Assembly: GCA_964603255.1 (NCBI GenBank)
Contig: CAZRVA010000002.1
Coordinates: forward strand, 14,336 to 78,335
Source of the DNA: UBA6183 sp964603255
Lineage (GTDB): Bacteria; Bacteroidota; Bacteroidia; UKL13-3
Reading direction: 5' to 3'
DNA: 64,000 bases
Positions 1-8,715 of the stretch are shown here, one piece after another. The notes beneath the pieces are model-generated. The model was not told the origin of the DNA. It was given only the letters and a program-made list of their open reading frames with translations, and did not search any database. Each line of letters starts with the position of its first letter. Within the stretch, counting starts at the first letter, position 1. A program made the position numbers and the translations under genes.

Positions 1-165
1 TTTTACTACGCGTTTGATTAAATCTACAATAACAGTATAGGTTTATTTAATACTTACTTTAGAAATTAAATACATAGTGTAACATACTTGATTAATTATT
101 TCAACCACATTGAATCGGCTTTCACAGTTATTTTAAATCTATATTTCTAGGTTCAAACAAATAAT

Positions 166-1179
166 TCAATGTCGAATTTCTTTTATTTTATATGTAGTGC
201 CTCCAAGATGGCATATTTCCAGCGGAATTGAAGAAAGGTTTAAATTGTAACTATCCATTACACAAAGTTCAATACTAAAATTTTCTTGAATAACCTTATT
301 GAAAAGGGCAGTTTTAATTAAAGCATCTTTTGATCTAAACCTCAATTTATATTCAAACTGTCCAACCGTCTCAGTCTCTTCACCAAAATAAAAGTTAAAG
401 CCTAGGATTATTTTTATCACGGATGCGCTGGAATAGGAAATTAAACGCTCTTGTGAATTGAAGTTAAACTCTGCATTAGAAAAGCGACCTGATACTTTAA
501 AACATTTTTTCATATCTGGTAGGCAAAAAAAGCGAAATTCATCTTCATATTTCCACGGTTCTTTTTTTATTAATGACGTAACAAAAAAACCAAGACTCTT
601 GTCAATTTTACTGAAATCTATTGGCTTTACCTCAGATAAGTAATTAATTGGATAAGGACCAAGAAAATTATCTCCAAAGTTTTCGAAATCGAATTCAACT
701 AAGAAACCTCTATTATTAGTGTAATGTGCCCATAGGAGGTCGTTATATTTGTCTTTCGTCATACATAGTATTCCGAAATTAGAAATCCAAGAAGCGTATA
801 GACTATTCCTAATTTCCTCCAAAAAATTGATTTTATCATCTCTAAACTTCCTGTAGAATTCTAATCTCTCTCTTTCATTACTAGCAAGCACATTTATTTC
901 AGAGAAGCTGAGCCCAGAAAAATCAATTAAGTTCAAATTAAAATCAAACAAATCATTAAAATCATCGGGTTGTGAAACGTAGAATTTATTATTAATAAAT
1001 GCCATTGCACTATTAAAATTTAAAACATAATACTTTGAAAGTGATTTGGGTACAACATAATCTTTGTCTGGTATTACACTTAACAATGGAAGTTTATTCT
1101 CATTATTGTTATAATCACTAATACAATAATCCCAGCCGTTCAATTTTAAGTTCATGTTTACAGATTTATTTTTTTTCAT
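166..1179 (-). CDS. DUF2971 family protein
   Basis: A 337-residue soluble protein with the hallmarks of DUF2971: a central LLWAHYTNNRGFLVEFDF segment (the family's W-x-H-Y ... G-hydrophobic-x-F pattern) and a downstream KKEPWKYEDEFRFF segment (K...W..E.E.R). The family is widespread in accessory regions of bacterial genomes, and I know of no established biochemical function for it. I take the ATG at 1179; the reading frame extends two codons further only through a TTG. No signal peptide or membrane segment is visible. It is read leftward after ftsK but is separated from it by about 250 bp that include a GC-rich hairpin element, so it is probably its own unit. Family assignment is fairly sure; function is unknown. 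Confidence 0.75.
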   Translation of the reverse strand: MKKNKSVNMNLKLNGWDYCISDYNNNENKLPLLSVIPDKDYVVPKSLSKYYVLNFNSAMAFINNKFYVSQPDDFNDLFDFNLNLIDFSGLSFSEINVLASNERERLEFYRKFRDDKINFLEEIRNSLYASWISNFGILCMTKDKYNDLLWAHYTNNRGFLVEFDFENFGDNFLGPYPINYLSEVKPIDFSKIDKSLGFFVTSLIKKEPWKYEDEFRFFCLPDMKKCFKVSGRFSNAEFNFNSQERLISYSSASVIKIILGFNFYFGEETETVGQFEYKLRFRSKDALIKTALFNKVIQENFSIELCVMDSYNLNLSSIPLEICHLGGTTYKIKEIRH

Positions 1180-1321
1180 TAACAAATCAACTGTTTCAAT
1201 TTATACAAGTCAATTAACTCCTACTAGCTTTCTAAGTATCAAATCACAATTTTGAGAGTTCATTCGCCAAATTAGTATCGTCTTTTCCTAATTCCGTAAA
1301 TTAAATACTAGATTTTATTTT

Positions 1322-1407
1322 CCCGCGCGAGGGATAGTAGCTAGCTACCTTGTAGCGCGAATAACCCGACCCCGAGTGAAGCCCAGCGAAACCTCGGGGG
1401 CACGCCC
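1322..1407. repeat. GC-rich structured intergenic element
   Basis: This 86-bp block stands out from AT-rich surroundings. It holds CGCGC (1324-1328) pairing with GCGCG (1355-1359) around the perfect 12-bp palindrome GTAGCTAGCTAC (1337-1348). A second hairpin follows, with CCCCGAG (1370-1376) pairing with CTCGGGG (1393-1399). It lies between the 3' end of ftsK and the 5' side of the DUF2971 gene, where a leftward ftsK transcript would enter it. From memory, its ends (CGCGAGGGATAG and CTCGGGGGCACGCCC) resemble GC-rich intergenic blocks that recur in Bacteroidota genomes; this could not be tested here. It could be an interspersed repeat, an RNA 3' element or a terminator-like structure. No long T-tract follows the second stem. 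Confidence 0.6.
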
Positions 1408-1430
1408 AAATTAAATTATATCAAATGGAA

Positions 1431-4085
1431 TTATCCCCTTTCGCGTAACTCGGCCAACCTGTCTTCCAATTGCATAATATCGCTTACCAATACTTCGCGG
1501 GCTTTGCTGCCTTTAAACGGACCAACAATGCCTGCACGTTCTAACTGATCAATTAATCGGCCTGCGCGGTTGTAACCTAAATTTAATTTACGTTGCAACA
1601 ATGAGGTTGATCCTTGCTGATGTTGAACAATGATTTGTGCAGCTTCTTCAAACAAACTATCACGTTCACGTGGGTCAAATTCTGCAGGACCGTTTTCGCC
1701 ATCTTCATCGCTCTTTACTTCAGGTAAAATATAAGGCTCTTTACCTTGTTGGTCGCCAATAAAGTTGGCTATTCTATCCACCTCAGGAGTATCAACAAAA
1801 GCACATTGCAAACGTACCAAATCGTTGCCCACGGTGTAAAGCATATCTCCTTTACCAATTAATTGGTCGGCACCATTTGCATCTAAAATGGTACGCGAAT
1901 CTGTTTTTTGTGATACGCGGAAAGCCACACGTGCCGGGAAGTTTGCTTTAATCATACCCGTAATTACATTTACCGATGGACGTTGTGTAGCCAATATTAA
2001 ATGTATACCAATAGCACGTGCCAACTGTGCCAAACGTGCAATAGGCATTTCAACTTCCTTGCCGGCTGTCATCATTAAATCGGCCACCTCATCAATAACC
2101 ACTACAATGTATGGCAAGAAACGATGTGGCATTTTATCGGTTGGTACCAACCTGCGGCTTATAAATTTAGCGTTGTATTCTTTAAGGTTACGTACTTGTG
2201 CATCTTTTAACAAATCATAACGCGTATCCATCTCTACACAAAGCGAGTTAAGCGTATTTACCACCAACTTGGTGTCGGTAATAATGGCATCGGCATCGCC
2301 CGGAATTTTAGCCAAAAAATGGCGCTCGATGGTTTTATAAATACTTAACTCTACCTTTTTAGGATCTACCAACACAAACTTAATTTGCGATGGATGTTTT
2401 TTGTACAACAACGAAACCAAAATAGCATTTAACCCAACCGATTTACCTTGTCCGGTTGCACCGGCCATAAGCAAATGTGGCATTTTAGCTAAGTCGGCCA
2501 CAAAAACTTCGTTCTGAATATTTTTACCAAACGCAATAGGCAAATCCATGTCGGCATTTTGGAAACGTGCGCTGCTTAATGCACTGCGCATGCTTACCAT
2601 AGCCGGTTTTTCGTTGGGCACTTCAATACCAATGGTACCACGACCGGGAATTGGTGCAATGATGCGTATACCCAATGCGGCTAAACTTAATGCAATGTCA
2701 TCTTCCAAGTTTTTAATTTTGGCAATACGTACACCATCTTGTGGTACTATTTCGTATAACGTAACGGTGGGACCAATAGTAGCCGATATTTTTTTGATAC
2801 CTATGTTGTAGTTTTTCAAGGTATCCTCAATCATTTTGGTTTTTATCTGCAACTCGGCTGCCTCCACTGTTGATTTACTCTCACCTCCGTAGTCGTTTAA
2901 TAAATCTAACGTTGGAAACTGATAGTTGCTAAAATCTAATGTTGGGTCGTATTCTGAATCGATGCTGCCGTATTCGGGTTTTTCTACTACTTCTTCATCT
3001 TCTTCCGGAGTTTCTTGCACTTCCAACACCAAACCACTATCGGTAGTTAACACACCTGTTGTTTCAGTTGGTTCTGGAGTAATGGCATTGGCCAAAGTTG
3101 ATGCTATTGCACCTGCAGCAACCAATGGCACAATGGGAACTGTATTTTCTTCCTCTTCGGTTTTTGGTTCTTCAATAACTTCGGGCTCAATTACAGGAGG
3201 AATTTCTTCTACCGGTTCTTCAACAATTTCAGGTTCGTTTTCGGGTTGAGGCTCTTCAATTGGTTCAACAACGTTTTCTTTAACCGTTAACACAAAATCA
3301 TCCGGGTTTAATGGCTGTGCTTCGGCCTCTTGCGCTGCCAATGCAGCGGTACTTAAAGTAATGTTTCCTAAATTTTCTGGCTCGTTTGTTTCTTCAGGTA
3401 AAACGGGTTCGGGTTTTGGTTTGGGTTGATAAAATTTAATATTAAAAACCACCACCAAAAACACCAAAAGATAAAATACCAAACCTAAAGCGGCACCTGC
3501 AGTTCCAATTAATCCTTTAATGTATAAGTATCCAAAATGACCAAAAGCTCCACCTAAAATTTGCCAAACATCAGTAAAAATTAAACCTAATGTTACCGAT
3601 AACCACAATACCCCAAAAAAACTGTAACGAATGGTTTTTAAAATTGGTAAAGGAGTGGTGTCTGTTAAGAGTTTGATGCCAATCAACCCAAAAATAAGTA
3701 CAAAGGCAAAAGATGAAATGCCAAAACCTTTATACATGAATACATAAGCCACCCATGCACCAAGTTTACCCAAGATATTTTCAGCAGCATCAGGGTCGTT
3801 TTGTAAAAACACATCCCAACCCAAACCTTTTGCTATGTTTTGATCGTATTGCCAGCTAAACAAAAACGAACCAAAGGCAAAGGCCATAAAAACGGACGTA
3901 AGTAAAAATACAAGCCCGGTAATTTTTAAAAAACGCTCGTCCTTTAAAAAAGCTAATTTTCCTTGGGTGGACTCGCTATTTTTTTTAGCACCTTTGGATT
4001 TGGGCTTTTCTACGGGCTCTTCACGTTCAAAATCTTTGGGCTCGCTACCTACTGTACTGATTATGTTTTGTTTGGCTTTTTTCAT
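1431..4085 (-). CDS. ftsK: DNA translocase FtsK
   Basis: This is a septum-located ATPase that pumps chromosome-terminus DNA and helps dimer resolution at division. About 884 residues from the ATG at 4085; an in-frame extension to 4127 would overlap the opposite-strand region and is not needed. The N-terminal 210 residues contain about four to five hydrophobic segments. A Pro/Glu-rich linker (EEPQPENEPEIVEEP and similar) follows, then the motor: Walker A GATGQGKSVGLN, Walker B-type IVVVIDEVADLMM, and ILATQRPSVNVITG. The C-terminal winged-helix gamma domain contains STSLLQRKLNLGYNRAGRLIDQLE. The length and order fit Bacteroidota FtsK. It is divergent from the gene at 4253, with 167 bp between the two starts. 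Confidence 0.97.
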   Translation of the reverse strand: MKKAKQNIISTVGSEPKDFEREEPVEKPKSKGAKKNSESTQGKLAFLKDERFLKITGLVFLLTSVFMAFAFGSFLFSWQYDQNIAKGLGWDVFLQNDPDAAENILGKLGAWVAYVFMYKGFGISSFAFVLIFGLIGIKLLTDTTPLPILKTIRYSFFGVLWLSVTLGLIFTDVWQILGGAFGHFGYLYIKGLIGTAGAALGLVFYLLVFLVVVFNIKFYQPKPKPEPVLPEETNEPENLGNITLSTAALAAQEAEAQPLNPDDFVLTVKENVVEPIEEPQPENEPEIVEEPVEEIPPVIEPEVIEEPKTEEEENTVPIVPLVAAGAIASTLANAITPEPTETTGVLTTDSGLVLEVQETPEEDEEVVEKPEYGSIDSEYDPTLDFSNYQFPTLDLLNDYGGESKSTVEAAELQIKTKMIEDTLKNYNIGIKKISATIGPTVTLYEIVPQDGVRIAKIKNLEDDIALSLAALGIRIIAPIPGRGTIGIEVPNEKPAMVSMRSALSSARFQNADMDLPIAFGKNIQNEVFVADLAKMPHLLMAGATGQGKSVGLNAILVSLLYKKHPSQIKFVLVDPKKVELSIYKTIERHFLAKIPGDADAIITDTKLVVNTLNSLCVEMDTRYDLLKDAQVRNLKEYNAKFISRRLVPTDKMPHRFLPYIVVVIDEVADLMMTAGKEVEMPIARLAQLARAIGIHLILATQRPSVNVITGMIKANFPARVAFRVSQKTDSRTILDANGADQLIGKGDMLYTVGNDLVRLQCAFVDTPEVDRIANFIGDQQGKEPYILPEVKSDEDGENGPAEFDPRERDSLFEEAAQIIVQHQQGSTSLLQRKLNLGYNRAGRLIDQLERAGIVGPFKGSKAREVLVSDIMQLEDRLAELRERG

Positions 4086-4252
4086 CTTAACTAAACAAAA
4101 ATACTCTACAACAACATTTAATGCCATTTAGTTACCCACCTTTACACATGGTTTGGGTTTTATTGCCATATTTTAGAAACACCTGCTTTGCAGAAGTGCT
4201 TATTGTGATTAAATTCGCCCATGCTTGGCAAGTTGCCAATAAAATAGACATT

Positions 4253-4798
4253 ATGGAAAAATCAACAGATTATATTTTATCGTTACTAGAAGTTTTAAAG
4301 TACATTATTCCGGCCGTTGTAGTTTTTGGTATTGTACAGTATATGCTTAAAAACTTTTTCGACAATGAGTATCAACGCAGACAAACTGAGCTAAAATTAG
4401 AAACCAACAAACTAATTACTCCGCTAAAATTACAAGCATACGAACGCGTGGTTATTTTGATGGAACGTATGAGTCCGAATAATTTAATTTTCAGGGTTAG
4501 CCAACCGGGCATTAGTGCTACCCAGTTAAAAATTGCATTGATTCAAGATATTAATAACGAGTTTAACCACAATGTTTCTCAGCAAGTATACGTATCGCCA
4601 CAAGCTTGGCAAATGGTTCGTATTGCTAAAGAGGAAATGATTAATATTATTAACACAGCATACAGTAGCCTTGGCCCTAATGCAGTTGGTCTTGATTTAA
4701 GCAAAGCTATTTTTGAGAACATGATGGAGAAAGAAAGTATTCCTACCCACATGGCATTGGAGTTTTTACGCAAAGAGTTTCATTTATTGTTTGATTAA
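4253..4798 (+). CDS. Conserved membrane-anchored hypothetical protein (DUF7935-like)
   Basis: A 181-residue protein with one N-terminal transmembrane segment (about residues 13-32, LKYIIPAVVVFGIVQYML), followed by a charged helical cytoplasmic part (NEYQRRQTELKLETNK, LKLQAYERVVILMERMSP). Conserved-looking blocks are the LxAYERxxxxxERxxP stretch and QPGISATQLKIALIQDINNEFNHNVSQQVYVS. From memory it matches a Bacteroidota-restricted family of unknown function often found beside acyl-CoA mutase large subunits, as here (35 bp before the mutase). The ATG at 4253 places the membrane segment at the N-terminus; an in-frame extension back to 4121 overlaps the ftsK promoter side and looks spurious. The function is not known. 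Confidence 0.75.
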   Translation: MEKSTDYILSLLEVLKYIIPAVVVFGIVQYMLKNFFDNEYQRRQTELKLETNKLITPLKLQAYERVVILMERMSPNNLIFRVSQPGISATQLKIALIQDINNEFNHNVSQQVYVSPQAWQMVRIAKEEMINIINTAYSSLGPNAVGLDLSKAIFENMMEKESIPTHMALEFLRKEFHLLFD

Positions 4799-4833
4799 TC
4801 AATTGTAGGTTCTTACACCTTTATACGTTTTTT

Positions 4834-6384
4834 ATGAGCGACAAAAGAATTACCGATTCAGGAATCGAAATCCAATCGTTATACACCACTCCAATTAAAA
4901 TGGAGGATTTATCAGGACAGTTTCCATACACCCGCGGAATACAGCCCGACATGTATCGTGGTCGTCATTGGACCATGCGTCAGTACGCAGGTTTTAGTAC
5001 TGCAGAAGAAAGCAACAAACGATACAAGTACTTGCTAGCTAACGGCACCATGGGTTTGAGTGTGGCGTTTGATTTACCAACACAAATTGGTTACGATAGC
5101 ACACACATGATGAGTGAAGGTGAAGTTGGAAAAGTTGGTGTAGCTATTGATACTTTACGCGATATAGAAATTTTATTTGATGGTATTGAGTTGGAAAAAA
5201 TCACCACATCAATGACTATCAATGCTACTGCCTCTACCCTATTGGCTATGTACATTGCCTTGGCAAAAAAACAAGGTGCAGATATTCAAAAAATTTCTGG
5301 AACTATTCAAAACGATATCTTGAAAGAATACGCTGCACGCGGTACTTACATTTATCCGCCTAAGCCAAGCATGCGCATTATTACTGATATTTTTGAGTAT
5401 TGCAGTAAAGAGGTTCCTAAATGGAATACCATATCTATTAGTGGTTACCACATACGCGAAGCCGGAAGTACCGCAGTTCAAGAAATTGCATTTACTTTAA
5501 GCAACGCCAAAGCATATGCGCAAGCTGCAATTGAAAAAGGATTAGACATTAATGTTTTCGGACAACGTTTATCGTTTTTCTTTAACGCTCATAACAACTT
5601 TTTTGAAGAGATTGCTAAGTTCCGCGCAGCACGTAGGATGTGGGCTAAAATGGCCAAAGAACTTGGAGCTACAAATCCTAAAGCACAAATGTTACGTTTC
5701 CACACACAAACCGGAGGAAGTACTTTACAAGCGCAACAAGCTGATACCAATATTGTACGTGTTACCCTACAAGCTTTAGCTGCTGTAATGGGCGGTACAC
5801 AAAGTTTGCATACCAATGGATTTGATGAAGCATTAAGTTTACCTACCGAAAATGCTGCTCGTATTGCTTTACGTACACAACAAATAATTGCGTATGAAAG
5901 TGGCGTAGTAGATACTGTTGACCCAATGGGCGGAAGTTATTTTGTAGAAGAACTAACCAACCAAATTGAAGCCGAAGCATGGAAATACATCGAAAAAATT
6001 GATGCCATGGGTGGTGCAGTAAGTGCCATTGAGGAAGGTTACATGCAAAAAGAAATTGCAGATGCGAGCTACCGCTATCAAACAGCAATTGAAAATAATG
6101 AGAAAGTAATTGTAGGCGTTAATAAATTCACAGTTCAAGAAGAAGTTGCTCCTCCGCTATTTAAAGTGGATGATAGCATCCGAAAAATTCAAACCAAAAA
6201 AATTGCTAAGGTTAAAGCCGACCGCGATGAAAATAATGTTCAGCAGCTTTTGGCCAAATTAGAACAAAACGCAAAAGATGGCAGCAACGTAATGCCAACT
6301 ATCATTGAGTCGGTTGAAGCTTATGCAACTTTGGGTGAAGTAGCAGATGTGTTCCGCAAAACATTTGGTGAATACAGGGCATAA
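4834..6384 (+). CDS. Methylmalonyl-CoA mutase-type large subunit (no B12 domain)
   Basis: This is the catalytic TIM-barrel subunit of a coenzyme-B12-dependent acyl-CoA mutase, 516 residues. The substrate-specificity positions can be read by spacing. Tyr51 (WTMRQYAGFSTAEESN) and Arg169 (LKEYAARGTYIYPP) are 118 residues apart, as are Tyr89 and Arg207 of Propionibacterium methylmalonyl-CoA mutase. Isobutyryl-CoA mutase has Phe/Gln there and 2-hydroxyisobutyryl-CoA mutase has Ile. Gln159 and His206 correspond to Gln197 and His244. This favours methylmalonyl-CoA/succinyl-CoA interconversion. The protein ends at the barrel; the C-terminal cobalamin-binding domain (DxHxxG) is absent, so a separate small subunit is needed, and none lies in this window. 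The next gene follows 11 bp downstream. Confidence 0.93.
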   Translation: MSDKRITDSGIEIQSLYTTPIKMEDLSGQFPYTRGIQPDMYRGRHWTMRQYAGFSTAEESNKRYKYLLANGTMGLSVAFDLPTQIGYDSTHMMSEGEVGKVGVAIDTLRDIEILFDGIELEKITTSMTINATASTLLAMYIALAKKQGADIQKISGTIQNDILKEYAARGTYIYPPKPSMRIITDIFEYCSKEVPKWNTISISGYHIREAGSTAVQEIAFTLSNAKAYAQAAIEKGLDINVFGQRLSFFFNAHNNFFEEIAKFRAARRMWAKMAKELGATNPKAQMLRFHTQTGGSTLQAQQADTNIVRVTLQALAAVMGGTQSLHTNGFDEALSLPTENAARIALRTQQIIAYESGVVDTVDPMGGSYFVEELTNQIEAEAWKYIEKIDAMGGAVSAIEEGYMQKEIADASYRYQTAIENNEKVIVGVNKFTVQEEVAPPLFKVDDSIRKIQTKKIAKVKADRDENNVQQLLAKLEQNAKDGSNVMPTIIESVEAYATLGEVADVFRKTFGEYRA

Positions 6385-6395
6385 TTAATACAACT

Positions 6396-7481
6396 ATGAA
6401 TAAGAATCCAAACCATATCAGTTCACTTTTAATCGAGAACTTTAAGTCTGTTAAACACCTCGAAATTAGCCCAAGGCGAATTAACATTTTTGTTGGAAAA
6501 CCTAATGTGGGTAAAAGCAATATACTTGAGGCCATATCGATGTTATCGAACACATCTACCATCAATGATGTGGTTAGATTCTCTCATACTTACCAATTGT
6601 TTTATGATAATGATGTCACTCAGCCGGTTAAGATATTTACGAATTTGATTTCTGCTATATTATCTTCTGAAAATCAATCAACAGGATTTAGGTATTTAAT
6701 CGGAAATGTTGGGAAAATTATCGAAGCAACACTCAAACTAATTGAAGATGGAAATTTTTTTTCGTTAAATGATTCTATTTCACCACAAGTAAAAATTAAT
6801 AATCAGAATCTAAGTATTAATCGAAAAATTATTGATGAATTGGGTAAAATATATCATCACGAAAGTTATGGAATAAACCTTGAAAGCAACATAAAGCGCT
6901 ATTCTTTTTCATCAAGGAGCAGTGCATTGTCAAATTCATTTAATTCAGGTTTTTTAAACCCGCCACATGGCGATAACTTATTCACCATCTTGTCTACTAA
7001 TAAATCATTAAGACAAGATGTGGTTTCCTTTTTTGAAGAGTATGGTTTGGAGTTTTTGATTGACCAAGCCAACAAAACATTTGAAATTCAAAAAAGAATT
7101 GACGGATTGTCTTACAAATATTCTTACGATTTAATTGCAGATACTTTAAAAAGAATAATTTTCTATTTAGCTGCAATAAAATCAAACAAAAATGCTGTAA
7201 TTTTATTGGAAGAACCCGAGGCTCACTGCTTTCCTCCCTATATTGCAAGGATTGCCAAGGAAGTTATTGAAGCAGAAACCAACCAATTTTTCATTGCAAC
7301 GCACAGTCCTTATTTATTAAACACAATAATAGAAAATTCAAAATTTGAGGATATAGCTGTATACGTGAGTTCGTTTAGTGATTATCAAACCAAGGTTAGA
7401 AAACTAACTGATGAAGAGTTGACAGAAATGCTTGATTTTGGCACGGATGTTTTCTTTAATTATGATGCCTTTGTAGAATAA
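6396..7481 (+). CDS. AAA/ABC-type ATPase (RecF/OLD-like), ATPase half of a two-gene cassette
   Basis: A 361-residue ATPase of the SMC/RecF/OLD class. The N-terminus reads ISSLLIENFKSVKHLEI followed by Walker A GKPNVGKS (34-41) and ILEAISML. The C-terminal lobe has Walker B and catalytic glutamates in AVILLEEPEAHCF (about 267-279) and a switch histidine in FFIATHSPYLLNT. The middle (about 60-240) is variable and AT-rich. There is no nuclease domain in this protein; the next gene, 9 bp downstream, supplies a candidate Toprim-like one. ATPase plus small Toprim-like gene pairs are known among phage-defence systems (OLD/Gabija, PARIS, AbiL/RloAB types). Its assignment as defence is inference. It lies 11 bp after the mutase gene. 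Confidence 0.85.
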   Translation: MNKNPNHISSLLIENFKSVKHLEISPRRINIFVGKPNVGKSNILEAISMLSNTSTINDVVRFSHTYQLFYDNDVTQPVKIFTNLISAILSSENQSTGFRYLIGNVGKIIEATLKLIEDGNFFSLNDSISPQVKINNQNLSINRKIIDELGKIYHHESYGINLESNIKRYSFSSRSSALSNSFNSGFLNPPHGDNLFTILSTNKSLRQDVVSFFEEYGLEFLIDQANKTFEIQKRIDGLSYKYSYDLIADTLKRIIFYLAAIKSNKNAVILLEEPEAHCFPPYIARIAKEVIEAETNQFFIATHSPYLLNTIIENSKFEDIAVYVSSFSDYQTKVRKLTDEELTEMLDFGTDVFFNYDAFVE

Positions 7482-7490
7482 CCCTTGCCT

Positions 7491-7985
7491 ATGGACACGA
7501 GAATCATACCCGAATGTTACATAGATACAACACTTATTGAAGTGCTTGGATTTGGAAAAACTAATCATAAACTCAACAATAGCGAGGTAATTAAAACACT
7601 AGAACAAAACGGCTACAACAATACAATTGGCATTGGGCTTATCGACAGAGATAAAAATCAACCACGAAGTTTAAAAGAAAAGTACCAAGTTATTAGGAGA
7701 CTAGATGATTTAGAACTTTACCAAAAACGTGATAACTCAAAACGCTTTATAATCGTCCATCCAGTTATCGAAAAATGGATAGATGATGAAGCTGAAAAAT
7801 ATCAAATAAGTAGAGTTAAATACGGCTTACCACAAGACTTCAAAGCTTTTAAAAATATCACCAAAGACATCAACATCGGTAAGAAGCCCGGTATTAAAAA
7901 TTATTTGAGTGCTATTCAAAATCAACAAAACTCAGGCTTTAAAAAACTTAAAGACCTTATCACAGACTTACTAAACAATGCGTAG
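7491..7985 (+). CDS. Small Toprim-like partner of the upstream ATPase (putative)
   Basis: A 164-residue protein from the ATG at 7491; a TTG two codons earlier is possible. I do not recognise a named family. The pattern beta-strand plus acidic residue (TRIIPECYID, Glu8) followed about 45 residues later by IGIGLIDRDKN (Asp52-Arg-Asp54) resembles a Toprim fold's glutamate and DxD pair, as in OLD and RloB-type nucleases. A third strand with RFIIVHPVIEKWIDDEAEKY follows, then a Lys-rich helical tail. It starts 9 bp after the ATPase stop, and its last 8 bases overlap the start of the next gene (7978), which suggests translational coupling. Alternative: an ATPase-associated protein of another fold. 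The pairing with the ATPase is firm; the catalytic role is inference. Confidence 0.6.
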   Translation: MDTRIIPECYIDTTLIEVLGFGKTNHKLNNSEVIKTLEQNGYNNTIGIGLIDRDKNQPRSLKEKYQVIRRLDDLELYQKRDNSKRFIIVHPVIEKWIDDEAEKYQISRVKYGLPQDFKAFKNITKDINIGKKPGIKNYLSAIQNQQNSGFKKLKDLITDLLNNA

Positions 7986-8715
7986 CTCTCATCTAAAATA
8001 CGTCTTATGGTTGATGCTGGCTGTTGTATCTTGCAGCGGACCTTATCAACTGGCCAAACACAACGACAACAATATTAAAGTAATTGCCGATAGCCTGCAA
8101 TTGTATGATACTGCCATTGCCAACTTAATTGCACCATACAAGTTAAAACTTGATGCGCAAATGAATGAGGTAATTGGCGAAGCAGAAAACACCTTAACCA
8201 AAGAATTGCCCGATGGTACATTAGGTAACTTTGTTGCAGACGCCTGTTTGTGGTACGCACAAAATAACATTACTGCTCAAGCAGATTTTTGTGTGTTAAA
8301 CTCAGGAGGGGTGCGCATACCCAACATACAAAAAGGCAATATAACAGTTGGTAAAATATACGAGTTAATGCCCTTTGATAATTTAATTGAGGTGGTTGAA
8401 TTAGACGGTAAATCTTGTAAAGAGCTTTTTACTTGGATAGCAAAATGGAAGGGCGCACCTGTTAGCGGAATTGAACTTACCTTAGATAAAGGCGAAGCAA
8501 CAAACATCAAAATTAACGGGCAAAACTTTAACGAATCAAAAACTTACTTAGTAGCAACTACAGATTATGTAGCAAATGGAGGCGATAATGCTACCATGTT
8601 TGCCAGAGGAAAACGCAGCAATAATAACTACAAGTTGCGCGATGCCTTGATTGATTACGTAAAGAATAAACAAACCATTAAAGCCAATAACAATGGACGC
8701 ATCAAACAAAATTAA
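7978..8715 (+). CDS. 5'-nucleotidase C-terminal domain lipoprotein
   Basis: A 245-residue protein corresponding to the substrate-binding C-terminal half of 5'-nucleotidase/UshA enzymes. The N-terminus is a lipoprotein signal (hydrophobic segment then AVVSC, Cys at about 19), so the mature protein is membrane-anchored in the periplasm or outer membrane. Family motifs are NFVADACLWYAQ, the nucleotide-contacting NSGGVRIPN, GKIYELMPFDNLIEVVELDG, and TDYVANGGDN. The partner metallophosphatase half is the next gene and overlaps it by 23 bp, so the classical enzyme is split into two polypeptides. The start codon lies inside the last codons of the Toprim-like gene. Confidence 0.9.
   Translation: MRSSHLKYVLWLMLAVVSCSGPYQLAKHNDNNIKVIADSLQLYDTAIANLIAPYKLKLDAQMNEVIGEAENTLTKELPDGTLGNFVADACLWYAQNNITAQADFCVLNSGGVRIPNIQKGNITVGKIYELMPFDNLIEVVELDGKSCKELFTWIAKWKGAPVSGIELTLDKGEATNIKINGQNFNESKTYLVATTDYVANGGDNATMFARGKRSNNNYKLRDALIDYVKNKQTIKANNNGRIKQN

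Noticed and set aside
4096..4103. TATTTTTG on the leftward strand as an ftsK promoter
   Set aside because: It matches TAnnTTTG but lies only about 10 bp before the start codon and has no TTG at the expected spacing.
4086..4252. N-terminal extensions of ftsK (to 4127) and of the opposite gene (to 4121)
   Set aside because: The two extensions would overlap each other in the divergent promoter region. The internal ATGs at 4085 and 4253 give normal N-termini.
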